Part shown: piece by piece, positions 45,901 through 56,200 of the stretch
Position numbering within the stretch: the first letter of the stretch is position 1
How the letters are laid out: the number at the start of each line of letters is the position of its first letter
Assembly: GCA_903813345.2 (NCBI GenBank)
Contig: CAIIXF020000012.1
Coordinates: 5,437,318-5,501,317, forward strand
DNA from: Owenia fusiformis
Taxonomy: Eukaryota > Annelida > Polychaeta > Sabellida > Oweniidae
DNA length: 64,000 nt
Reading direction: 5' to 3'
Position numbers and translations under genes: made by a program
Notes under the pieces: model-generated
What the model saw: the letters and a program-made list of their open reading frames with translations, nothing else
What the model was told of the DNA's origin: nothing
The model's database searches: none

Positions 45901-46453
45901 ACATTTAGACATAAAATATCAAGTTACTCATCAGCCAACAATCACAAAATATCGAAAAATGAAAAATACGAGGTACGTGTTCACTCAAATCTTGCAGTCA
46001 ATATTGGTAATGTATGTTATATAAATAGTATATAACATATATAATGTATATTATATAAATAGTTCGCAAAGTAAATGAGCAAAAGCGTAACATTTGTATG
46101 TAGCATGCTTCATAAAACAAGTCAGCGTGCATTTTGTTCCTGGCACTGATTGGTTAATAAGTGAATACAATTCGTTGAATGCACGATGCACTCACAAGAT
46201 TAGCAGCTGGGAAAGGCTATTCAACAAAAAGTACGCTTTCGTACTCATAAAAGGATTACCCTTTTACAACTTTGACAACTTTGAAGCATGAACTTAGAAA
46301 TGTACTTACTGTTACTGTTACCCTGTGGATCCCAGGGTTTTGATATGTTCTGCGAAGTCATGCAAAGAAAGACCATATAGTCCATTTGTCATTTTCTGAA
46401 CGTATGAATATTTAAAAGTATGATGTTTTTCTGTGTAAATACTATGCTTCCTA
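42911..46453. other. Interior of the 7.6-kb segment, no gene recognised
   Basis: Fairly even-composition sequence with short open frames only. A direct repeat pair containing GTGTTCTGAYTGGCCAGAAA lies at about 44751 and 44880. The open frame 43264-43485 starts with a hydrophobic stretch, but no homology is recognised and the rest is not convincing. Confidence 0.45.
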
Positions 46454-47103
46454 GTCAACTCGTACCCAAGACAACTCGTACCCAAGACAACTCGTACCCA
46501 AGACAACTCGTACCTAAGACAACTTGTACCCAAGACAACTCATACCCAAGCTTATTTTCAGTATTATGGGTGCATATTAGGGAAATTGAGTTTGTAATGC
46601 TTTCATGTTATAATGTGAATCAAATAAGGCTCAATATTTTTTTGAATTTAGACGACATTTTTTCTCAATGGATCAGTAAAGCATTTTTTTATTAAATAAA
46701 AGAAGTGCTTGAAGCGCTATTTTTTGTCAAACATATATATAAATAAATATAATTACAACATTAGATCTGACACTTGTTCCAAACACTCATAAACATGCAA
46801 TATTTTGAAAAATGATTATAAACATATGTCTCTTCACTCGAACATCCTGAATCTGTGACCAATATAAAATAATAGTCAATATAAATTGACACTCAGCTCA
46901 AAATGTCACAAAATTAAATCAATTTCTTCCGAAAATTCGTCTTCAAACTTTAAACTATTCTGAACAGTATATTACAATTATAATATGTATATCTATTCAC
47001 ATTCCCAGTCCAATGTTTTATTCAAAAAAAAATATATACTTGGGTACGAGTTGTCTTGGGTACGAGTTGTCTTGGGTACGACTTGTCTTGGGTACGAGTT
47101 GAC
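46454..47103. mobile_element. 650-bp element with inverted 16-bp tandem arrays at both ends
   Basis: The left end has about six copies of CTCGTACCCAAGACAA (46456-46551). The right end has about four copies in inverse orientation (47036-47103, CTTGGGTACGAGTTGT). The outer termini GTCAACTCGTA are exact inverted repeats. No gene between them. No clear target duplication. Confidence 0.7.
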
Positions 47104-47121
47104 CAGTTACCAATACTATCA

Positions 47122-47350
47122 TTAGGGATTATTGGAGTGATTTAGCTGGGTTGCCAAAAAAATAACTTTGGGGAAAATTTTGGTATCTATTACCATAGTA
47201 ACATACCAGGTATATGGTGGTATCCCAACGCTAAGTCAATAGTCAACGCCATGTTAAGCGATTGCACCCCTCCCTAATCAGCCTATATAATTTTTTCCCC
47301 AAACAAACTTTTTCGGCAACCCAGTTAAATCACTTCAGAAAACCCTTATT
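47122..47350. mobile_element. Small palindromic MITE
   Basis: GTGATTTAGCTGGGTTGCC at about 47139 is inverted at about 47315 (GGCAACCCAGTTAAATCAC), with inverted TTTGGGGAAAA words further in. About 225 bp, no coding capacity. Confidence 0.6.
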
Positions 47351-47560
47351 ATCATAAATCGACCATAAAACATCGTACTTTTAACAAATTCCAGGTTCAC
47401 TATTGGATGTATAGGGGTGACAAATGGACTAATATACTAAAAGTATATGCCTGCTAGTCATATCTGTGACACTTTTGTATGATATGTATTCCACTTTGAA
47501 CCACCATCTATTTCAATATTGTGAAAATATATATTTCCCAAATTATAAAATAAATGATCT

Positions 47561-48290
47561 TGTATTCGCGAATGCCACTAACGCCTGTCGGCTGCCGGAT
47601 TAACCTACTATTTTATGGGCAATTCATTAAAATATGAATGGAATATTGGCAGGTACTTTTAATATTTAAATGAGTTGCCCATAGAAAAGTATGTTAATCC
47701 GGTAGATAAAATCTTTCATTCCCAAATCATAGTCTTAGCTTATATTTGCGAATGCAAATAACGCCTTTCGGCTACCGGATTAACCTTCTATTTCACTGGA
47801 GACCCATGTAAATACGAATAGTACCTGCCACTATTCCATTCACATTTAAATGAGTTAGTCATAGAATACTGGGTTAATCAGGTAACCGAGATGCGTTAGT
47901 TGCATTCGCGAATATAAGGTTAGAGTCCATTTCACTGTTTTATTGCGTCAGTAGAACCCCAAAAATAAGAAATCGGGAGACCATTGTGCAATAATATATG
48001 GAAAAGTAGATTCATATTGTACATGAATGACATTTGTATATTTTAGATTTTCTCGTTTTTTGTGCAATAAGACTGTGACCTCTTGTAATTTGAAGAATTT
48101 CAGCCATGTTAATCTTATTGAAAATAACATGGCAGAGAAGCATCCATATATAAGAGGCCACACAGTTTATAAGCCAAACTAGAAGCAATCCAAGATATTC
48201 AACAGTGAAATGGACTAGCTTGTATTCACGAATGCAAGAAACGCCTGTCGGCTACCGGATTAAACTACCTTTGCAATCGTCGGTATTTTA
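47561..48290. repeat. Cluster of CTACCGGATTAAC palindromic repeats
   Basis: The clearest unit, 47739-47922, has inverted ends (TTATATTTGCGAATGCAAAT and ATTCGCGAATATAAG), with GGCTACCGGATTAACC just inside. Further copies of the end occur at 47561 and 48218 (TGTATTCGCGAATGC, CGCCTGTCGGCT), suggesting two or three related MITEs side by side. Confidence 0.6.
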
Positions 48291-49859
48291 GCGCGGAGAT
48301 AAATGTTCAATATGACATAAATATTTGATATGACATCGATGAATACTTTCATCATTCTGGTGGAAATGTCTACCAAACTCCCCTCCCTTGTTCCCCTTCC
48401 CCCAAGTAACTTGTTAAGCTAAGTTCACACCAACGGCGCTTTGATGGCGCTTTTAAGCGGCGTGCAAAGCATAATCAACTGATGTGAATTTCTGAAAATT
48501 GTGAATTAAGCTTATATCGAAAAAGCTAAAAATCCTTTGTTCATGTCACTAAAGGTTCGAAAACGTTATTACATTTTCCAGTTACTTTAGTTACCACAGT
48601 TATCCAAGGCTATTTGGGCAAATAAAATCCGTAGTTTGAGTGATCAATTCACGCTCAGCGATACTGCATGGGGGACATGAAAAGTTGTTTATTTTCCAAT
48701 AAATCCTGCCATCATTTGGTACATCAAAGAACCTGATTATTGGCTAGATTAATGATGTCAAAGGTTGTAGGTAGCAATATGTCCATAAAAAAGGATTAAC
48801 TTATTGCTGAAATTGATAAAGAACAACCCATGCCATCATCAATCTAGCAAATCCAAAATGACTAATGACTCTGTTTAATGGTAACTGAAAAAAGACTGGA
48901 AACTTTTATTATATATAGCAACATACTGAACATAATCGATGGTTTCATTTTGTCAATCGAGGTTTTATTACAGATTCTTATACGATAAACCAAACAACTT
49001 TTACATTTACAAGTCGCTTATGGTAATTAGCCATACATTTCTAGGTATACGTTTTATCGCAATCGTGTCAAAATATAAATTGTATTGATAAACAGAAAAG
49101 AACACAAAAAATCATATACGGGCGCCATTTTTCTAAGGTGTATCTAAGTGTTGTTTAATCTCTCTAGACTATCTCTCATCAACGGCTTATTGTAGATTGG
49201 TTGAACAATGAACGTGTTATTTATAGCTATAATAACCACGTTGATCGATGCTTGGGCGAATTTTAAGGTTTAAATCAGGAAGAGAGAGGTAGAAAGAGGC
49301 GTAATCTTGTGGCAAGTTCCTCACCTCCTACGCGCTGAATTGTGTTTCGATTCCCCGTCCATTCTCCACACCGATTTTTTATTTTTAACTCATTGATGTA
49401 TCCCTTTAAAGGAGTACAGGCTACAGTGAAGCTGTAAAGGAAGGACGTTTGTTTATTTCCATATTTCTGAATGTAAGCTTATACTAGATTTTACATACAT
49501 GTTTATTCCAAGTGTTCTACTATATATTGTATAGATTCATCAGGCAGTTTTCAGTGTATTATTAGCAGAAAATCCCCATCGACCACGTAATCACGTGGTA
49601 GGATAGAAGTGATATAAATACACCCTCTCCAGCTCACAGCAATTGACTAGCTTATATTCACCACTAGCATAGTTCATAGCAAGTGGTGACATCTAATTAA
49701 TAGATGATTAATCAATTTTATATATGACTTGTAAAATGCCAAAAATCTGAAGTCGCTCTTTTGAGAGGCCCTCTATTGGATGAATGTGTATAAAATGTCA
49801 GAGAATATCTCGAAAATGGGACACGATTTAAGAATGAATTATTTTCGAATGTTTCTTAA
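48291..49859. other. Non-coding, possible tRNA-like SINE trace
   Basis: No gene recognised. Near 49365 the sequence GTGTTTCGATTCCCCG resembles a RNA polymerase III B box, with CTTGTGGCAAGTTCC about 45 bp upstream as a weak A box. A cloverleaf could not be drawn, so a tRNA gene is not called. Confidence 0.3.
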
Positions 49860-50339
49860 AAACATATTGAAAGGATTTTTTCATGATATGCTCATGACAT
49901 ATCCCTGTATGCTTTGTTTGTCTTTTTTCTCAAATTGACCCACGGAAATATGCAATACATCAAGTTAAAAAAGTGGTACGAATCATAAAAGCGACGTTGG
50001 GTGGTTCACTAGTAATTTTTTGATGGAAAATCTAGAAATATTACCCAAATTAATTTAAGACTATTCAAAAGAAGACATTCAAATCTATATTATGTGAAAA
50101 AATCAAATTGGTCAGAAGCAGGGATAACGCTCAATTAGAGTGATGAACTTCGTTCTCCAAACCGAGAATCATCCTTTCACTTTTTTACCCAACAGCTAAT
50201 ACTGAATGAGCGTGGTGTAAAAGTGGTTTTGAAAAGTAGCAAATTTCTCTTTATGTAGGTTATTTGTGGTTTATTATTATACATTGATTCTGAAATCATT
50301 GGTGTCTAGTTTTTCAGCGTTTTGGAAATATTCTGATTT

Positions 50340-51135
50340 ATACCCCCCTGGTGTAATTTTAAGGGGGTGCTTGGAAAGCCATATATCATTCCTAGAATAT
50401 AGAGCCAATCATCTTGATTTTTCCAGGTAATCATGTACTTATCATGTCCTACCATTATGACAAGTTTCATTAAAGTTGATCAAATGGTTGCTATGGAAAT
50501 GGAGATCATATGTTAAAAAGTACACATTTTCGTCAAAATGTAAGATATCCCATGAGACAAAACACATATTATTTGCATATAATTCGAAGGAATAACCATG
50601 GGACCATTTTAGAAAACTTATTCAAAGTATATTTGATAATATTAAATCAACTGCTGTTTTATCTTATCCACACAGTGGGATCTATTGCTGATGATTATAT
50701 GGCAATGCAAATTAATTTAGAAAGGGGACGTGGCACTTTTCCAAAGAATTCTTAACTTGTGTCAAAATCTTTGAAGAAAATAAATAACCAATTGTCCTTT
50801 CATTTACAGATATTATTCACATCATTATGTTTGACTATCATGGAAAGTTTCATCAGTGTTGGTTTACTGGTTACTATAGTATGCAGATTTATACCCCTTG
50901 GTATGATTTTTAATGGGGGTACAATGAAAGCCATCTATAATTCCTAGAATATACAGCCTTTCATCTTGATATTTACAGGTAATCGTCTAAATATCATGTC
51001 TTACAACCATGACAATTTCCATCAATGTGTATCAATTGGTTGGAAACATAAATCATTTTTTCAAAAGTACACATTAAGGGATGTACTATCAAAGCCATAT
51101 ATAATTCCTAGAATATCTAACCAATCATCTTGTTA
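50340..51135 (+). repeat. Diverged direct repeats with CATNATTCCTAGAATAT
   Basis: Units start at about 50341 and 50889, with a partial third at about 51078. Shared words are GGTRTRATTTT, AAAGCCATATAT, ATTCCTAGAATAT and CATCTTGAT, followed by AGGTAATC. GGGGACGTGGCACTTTT at about 50704 links this family to the repeats at 15-20 kb and 31.9 kb. Not coding. Confidence 0.55.
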
Positions 51136-51911
51136 TTGACAGGTAGTTATATATATATATATTTAATATTAACAGGATCTTGAGAGGTTCTGGACAAATC
51201 ATTTGATTCTGGACTTGTCATATTTTTTTTTCAACGAAATCACATCCAAGGGTTGAATTTTTATTAGCTATTTATAGAGTGAGTCCTGCCTAGTATTAAT
51301 TTCAATAAAAAAGTTAAAATAGAACCCTATTTGAGAGTCAATCTAATACTTACATTACATTGATAAATTAAGGCAAATCCTGAAATATTTTTAAAGTGCA
51401 TTTTTTTATGAAATATTATCCAGCAAGTATTTAGATGAAACGGTCTTATTTAAATACAAATCATAACATGATGATATTTTTCATGAAACATTTTTCAATG
51501 AAATTCAATTGAAGGGTCAAGATAAAACGAGCTAATTTAGGTGAAAACCCTTACATGATGATGTGTTTTCATAACTTCTTTCATAAAATTCCATCAAGGG
51601 GTGAAGATAAAATGATCGAATTTAAGTGATTAAGGATCACGAGAATATGTTTTCTTTGATATTTTCTATGAAATCCCATCCAATGGTCAAGGTAAAATTT
51701 TGATTTTGATTTGGTATTAGGTCACGTGTTCGAAAGATCCATATAAGGCCCATAGAACCATATAGGAACGTCATTTTGAATGTCACGTGATAGATCCATA
51801 TAAGGCTTTTAGAACCATGTATGGAAAGATCAGGGGAAGCCCCTGACACCTGTTTCACGATTTTTATGCACTTCATTATTGTACCGAAGTTTGCCGATTC
51901 GAAAAAAATAG
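51136..51911. other. Non-coding with a short direct repeat
   Basis: AGATCCATATAAGG followed by AGAACCAT occurs at about 51735 and 51793, a 58-bp spaced direct repeat. Nothing else recognised. Confidence 0.45.
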
Positions 51912-52909
51912 ATAGATAGGGAATTTACTCATCTTTAATTTGGTATATCATAAGTTCAAATTTGTTATAATATCTGTCAACCAGCGTCCATAATATAAAT
52001 GACGTCATTTTCGTTTCAAAACAGGTTTTCCGAAACTTGCAAAAACCAAGTTTTATTGTCAACTTTACTTACATAAACAGACGTTCAATATGTCCTCCAT
52101 TTTGATCAATTGTAGCCCTTAATTTTGACCAAAAGTGGTCAATAGCATCATTACTATGCTGTTGAGACAATGGATTTCACTTCTCACCAGTTCTATCCTT
52201 AGTAAGGGACTGAGTAGATGTAAGGGGTTCATGATAAACCAATTCTGTTAGTTCTCCTAACATGTGGTTGTTGAAGACGTTGATATCTGATGATCCAATT
52301 ATGTTGTCTTTGGACCATTCTGATATGAGCTCATTTTGGAATCATTACATTTTCCAACAAGATGGGGCTCTAAGCAATAGATCCCACAAATGTCAAATGT
52401 TTAAAAGAAAATGTGCCTAGATTCACCCCCCCCCCCTTAATCACTGAATCCCCAGATCACCCGATCACCCAACGTCTGCGACTACCACATATGGGGAGAA
52501 CTAACAGAATTAGTGAACCATAAATCCTTTATATCTTGGACAGAATTATTGAGAAGTAAAATTCATTGTCTCAACAGTATATCAATGATGCCATTGACCA
52601 GTTTAGGCCAAAATTAAGGGCTACAATTGATCAAAATGATGGGCATATTGAACGTCTGTTTATGTAAATAAAGTTGATAATAAAACTTTGTTTTTGCAAG
52701 TTTTGGAAGACCTGTTTTGAAACGAAAATGACGTCATTTATATTATGGACGCTGGTTGACAGACATTATAATAAATCTGAACTTATGATATACCAAATTA
52801 AAGATGAGTAAATTCCCTATCTATTGGTATATAATATGACATGTTTTCATCAGGAAAATCAATATCTATTTTTGAAATACGAGTGTCCCATTTATTTTGG
52901 ACCACCCTG
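51912..52909 (+). pseudogene. Folded-back Tc1/mariner transposase remnant
   Basis: The plus-strand frame from 52352 reads FQQDGALSN (second catalytic Asp region), then a stop. After a C-run, RSPNVCDYHIWGELTEL (third acidic position; SPDL is usual, here SPNV) and VNHKSFISWTELLRSK follow. The right terminus ends GGACCACCCTG before TA at 52910. The left 290 bp (51912-52200) is an inverted copy of the right end (52540-52830), including the ATGACGTCATTTATATTATG block. Only the 3' part of a transposase is present and it is broken. Confidence 0.65.
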
Positions 52910-52984
52910 TATAATACTGTATTGTTGATTTTTGATTTTATACTGGTACTCGATTTTTTGTAACATTTCTACAGTGTACATCCT

Positions 52985-53190
52985 TAAAGTACTTGTTAAT
53001 AACATTTTATATACCTACATGTAACATAATATAAGTGCTTTCTTTTATATGTAGTCTAGATGTAATTTTAAAAATTTCTGTTAAACCGCAACATATACCC
53101 ACTAGGGTGTCCAGCGGTCTGTTTTTATAGTGTATATTATATAAGAATTATGAAATAAATAAATTGAATTGAATTGAATTGAATTTAAAA
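52985..53190 (+). mobile_element. LINE 3' tail
   Basis: AT-rich 3'UTR-like sequence ends in ATGAAATAAATAAATTGAAT followed by repeated TTGAA units. Many CR1/RTE-type LINEs end with AATAAA and a short tandem repeat of this kind. No coding part remains. Confidence 0.45.
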
Positions 53191-54435
53191 AAGATCTTGG
53201 GCCAAATCTCCATTGGTGCAATTCTTAAATTCTTTAACACCTTGGTTTATTCGTATGACAACCAATATTTTCAGTTTCAGACAGATTCGACTGAATAATT
53301 TTTTGATAAATCATGAAATTAAGTGACCATTGCAAGTTTCTAGCATTAAAGTCAAAAGTTAAAGCAAATCAGAAGAGTGACATCTATCTATTAGTTAAGC
53401 TTTATTCAGCTATGAATATAGTTCGGAGTAGGGATACTAGCGGTTACCGTTGGTTATTTGGTTTCCAGTATAAAAAAGCCCTTTCTCCTTTTTCTGGCCC
53501 GTCGCAGCGCCATCTAGTGTTTGATAAATGAATCAAGGTTTATTCTCGATAGGGTAAGTACTAATCTATCAGGAAAGATTTACAAGTTTGGTTAGAAAAA
53601 GAATTTTTAGAGATGGCGGAGTGATTTTTAAGACTATGTAGCAGAATAATTTTCTGAAACAGGTAGCTTTACAGTGGTAGCTCTCTCCAGATTCAGTTAT
53701 CTCAAAAACGGTGTGGTCACCGTATCATTATTTTGTAACGGCAAGCTAGACAAGACTCCAATGAACACTAGGCACTGTTTCGCTGAGCTAGATCTGTGCC
53801 CATGAATATATTATGAAATGAAACGTTATAATGGTCCTCAATGGGATTTTTAACTGCAATCTTGACCCTATATGGAAACTATACTATTGATAAGAGGAGG
53901 GAAAGCCCCAGAGTTTCAAGATGACAGACATAATTACCTCTCTTGCTTACCACCTTCGTTCGTTCGAATTTTCATCGGCTAGTTATCAAATACTACACTT
54001 CGATGGGATGTTATAATTGATATAGGCATATTCCGTACACCTTTCTTTATCTTGATGTGAAATGAGAAGCTATGATATTGGTTAACACGCCAGAAATGAA
54101 CATAATATTATTCGAAGCGTATTTCGAAAATTTTGAAACCGCCATTGATGACGTCATTTGTTTGTCGACTTTTGACCAATCAGCGACCGTGTCATCTCAA
54201 TACAGATTTACATTATAAGCGTATGTCATCTTTGAACCCTGGTGTTTCTCCCCCTCTGACTATTGATCATGAGTATCATGGGAAGGCTTAAATAGCAGTG
54301 GCAGGTATTGACTCTAATAAGTGTCAAGATACATTTTATTCAGTTATTAGGATATTCTACGTTAAAACATTTTGTCCGGATGTATATTTTAAAGCAATAT
54401 AGAATACTATTCTAGTATCCCGTTGTCAGAGTAAA
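53191..54435. other. Non-coding
   Basis: No gene recognised. Short open frames at 53313-53531 end in a basic Ser/Pro-rich stretch without homology. Confidence 0.4.
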
Positions 54436-54439
54436 TATA

Positions 54440-55560
54440 GTCTCCCTGAATATATGGTCCGTGTGACCATACACCCTAGGACACCAGGTCCTAACTGGAC
54501 CATATTTTCTGTATTGGTATACAATATAACCCTGGACTATACTTACTGACGGACAATAGATACGTTGACAGTGAACGAATAGATTGTCCGGCTAGATTTT
54601 GGTCCTAGCTGTTATGTCAATATTAAATGTATAAATGACGTATTATAGTATATGCTGAATTAATATATTAATTAAAAAAAACTGATTTCGTCCAATCACC
54701 TTTGGTATAGTGGTTAGGACAGTTTCATGCGTGTTGACTGTTGACTATGATGTGGATCGAGTCCCGCTCATTCCTTATTTTTGTCATTCTTTTAGCATAT
54801 TCTGCATCAAATGAAACCAAAATTGTCTCTGACTATTCTTGCCTTATATGATTTAGCCTATATTAACAATGCATGTCCAGGAGACATATTTTCCGGGTAA
54901 TTCTGTCCCCCAGACAACATTTCCTTAATTTTCTAGTTATACAAGTCCAATCGGACTATTTTTTCTGGTTGCATCTGTCCCCAACACCAGTTCTTCTAAT
55001 TTTTCTAGTTATGCTTGTCCTTGGGGGCTGTATCGTTTAATTACATCTGCCCCATTATTCGGGTTACACGATCGGAATCAACACGCCTGTTTAATATTTC
55101 TTTTTGGGAATTCATCTGTTTTGTTATAAAAACGTAACGTACCTGTATCTATAACCAGATCTGGACCAGTGTTTAAGATGAACAAACGAATTGAAATGAA
55201 TATAAACTAGTTAATGAACTCTGACTACAACTCAAACAAACTATCGATGGGCATAAACTGAAAATGTATAGCAAAGTTCAATACATGTCCAAGGACATTT
55301 TTTACAAGAAAATATGGTCCGGATTGAAGGTTAAAAAGACCATAATTTGGTATTTATAGTCCACCCGGACATCAAATTCTTGCGAATGGACTAGAATATC
55401 TGAGGAAATATAGTCCATCGGCCTTGTTATTCTAGATAATATAGTCCCGGACTTTATTTCCCAGTACTTATAGTCTAGCGGACCATATGAAGCACGGTCC
55501 ATATTTACGTTGACACCGGGAGTAGTATATAGTCCGGGTAAAACTTAGATGTATTATGTC
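54440..55560. repeat. Cluster of TAGTCC/GGACTA motifs
   Basis: More than a dozen occurrences of ATATGGTCC, TATAGTCC or their complements, often paired as TCCGGA or TCCAGGAC, for example near 54447, 54513, 55315, 55360, 55420, 55440 and 55500. Two ~75-bp direct repeats with CTGTCCCC and TTTTCTAGTTAT lie at 54905-55020. A comparable looser cluster exists at 480-660. Origin unknown. Confidence 0.5.
54690..54772 (+). repeat. tRNA-derived SINE trace
   Basis: TTGGTATAGTGGTTAGGAC fits a polymerase III A box and D arm, and GGATCGAGTCCCGCTC fits a B box and T arm about 40 bp later. The T stem and acceptor stem do not pair, so this is a tRNA-like SINE head or pseudogene, not a working tRNA gene. Confidence 0.45.
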
Positions 55561-55938
55561 CAGACTAAACATTCTGGGGCTATGTATTAACTCCGACATC
55601 CTCACATAAGCTGTGATAATTTTCTCACATAAGTTGTCGAAAACAAGACACTAGAATTAATAACTATATATTTCATAATATCGTTTTGACATATGAGATG
55701 AAGGTCAAAATGCTATCTTTTAAGAAAGTGATTACACAGAGACCCAACTGATTTACACAAGATTTATCCTGGTGTTTGTCACCCCATATGAATCAAAATA
55801 AGATATGTTTGTGATTATTGACTGAGTTTTTATCACTTATTTACTACTAATTCACTACAACCTATAGCGAAAAACATTATGATGTATTAATCGATGGTAT
55901 TGTACGTGGATAAGAAATAGGAATTTTCCAACAATAAG
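55561..55938. other. 5' flank of the host gene
   Basis: Upstream region of the four-exon gene. TAG in frame at 55918 closes the frame 21 bases before the ATG. No TATA box or other element is certain in this composition. Confidence 0.4.
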
Positions 55939-56200
55939 ATGCCGAGCAGGAAAACAAGAGCCCTTCCAAGGTTTGACACCAATAGACTACTGAACAATAA
56001 CAACTTTGTAGCAGACACGGGATTCACGCACATCCCGGAAATCAATGGAAGCCTGACTCGAATTCAGGGAAATGTCGCCATTAAATCGGTTATAAGACAA
56101 ATTCCAGATTTTATAGCAATGAATCCATATGCAATGTTTAGACATGTTGATGACAATGATAATGTTTTCGTGGAAATGCCCTCAGATCCTGTTTATGAAG
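55939..56200 (+). CDS. Exon 1 of the host gene
   Basis: 87 codons plus one base (GAA G|GTCAGT). Start ATG chosen because an in-frame TAG lies 21 bases upstream. The segment ends EMPSDPVYE. A purine three bases before the ATG (AAGATGC) is compatible with initiation, although TTCCAACAATAAG could also be read as a weak splice acceptor. Confidence 0.65.

Larger units (their letters stand above)
42590..50185. mobile_element. 7.6-kb segment bounded by ~300-bp inverted repeats
   Basis: 42593-42910 is inverted at 49860-50183. Shared words include GATGATTCTCGGTTTGGAGA, AACGAAGTTCATCACTCTAA, GAACCACCCAACGTCGCTT and CACTTTTTTAACTTGATGTA. Identity is about 90% near the outer ends and falls inward. No target duplication was certain. 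The interior has no recognisable transposase and contains several smaller palindromic elements, so this may be a large non-autonomous element or two separate inverted insertions. Confidence 0.5.

Noticed and set aside
46094-46291. 65-codon open frame beside the 16-mer element
   Set aside because: No motif, no splice context and length expected by chance.
54690-54772. A functional tRNA gene
   Set aside because: A and B boxes are present but the T and acceptor stems do not pair.
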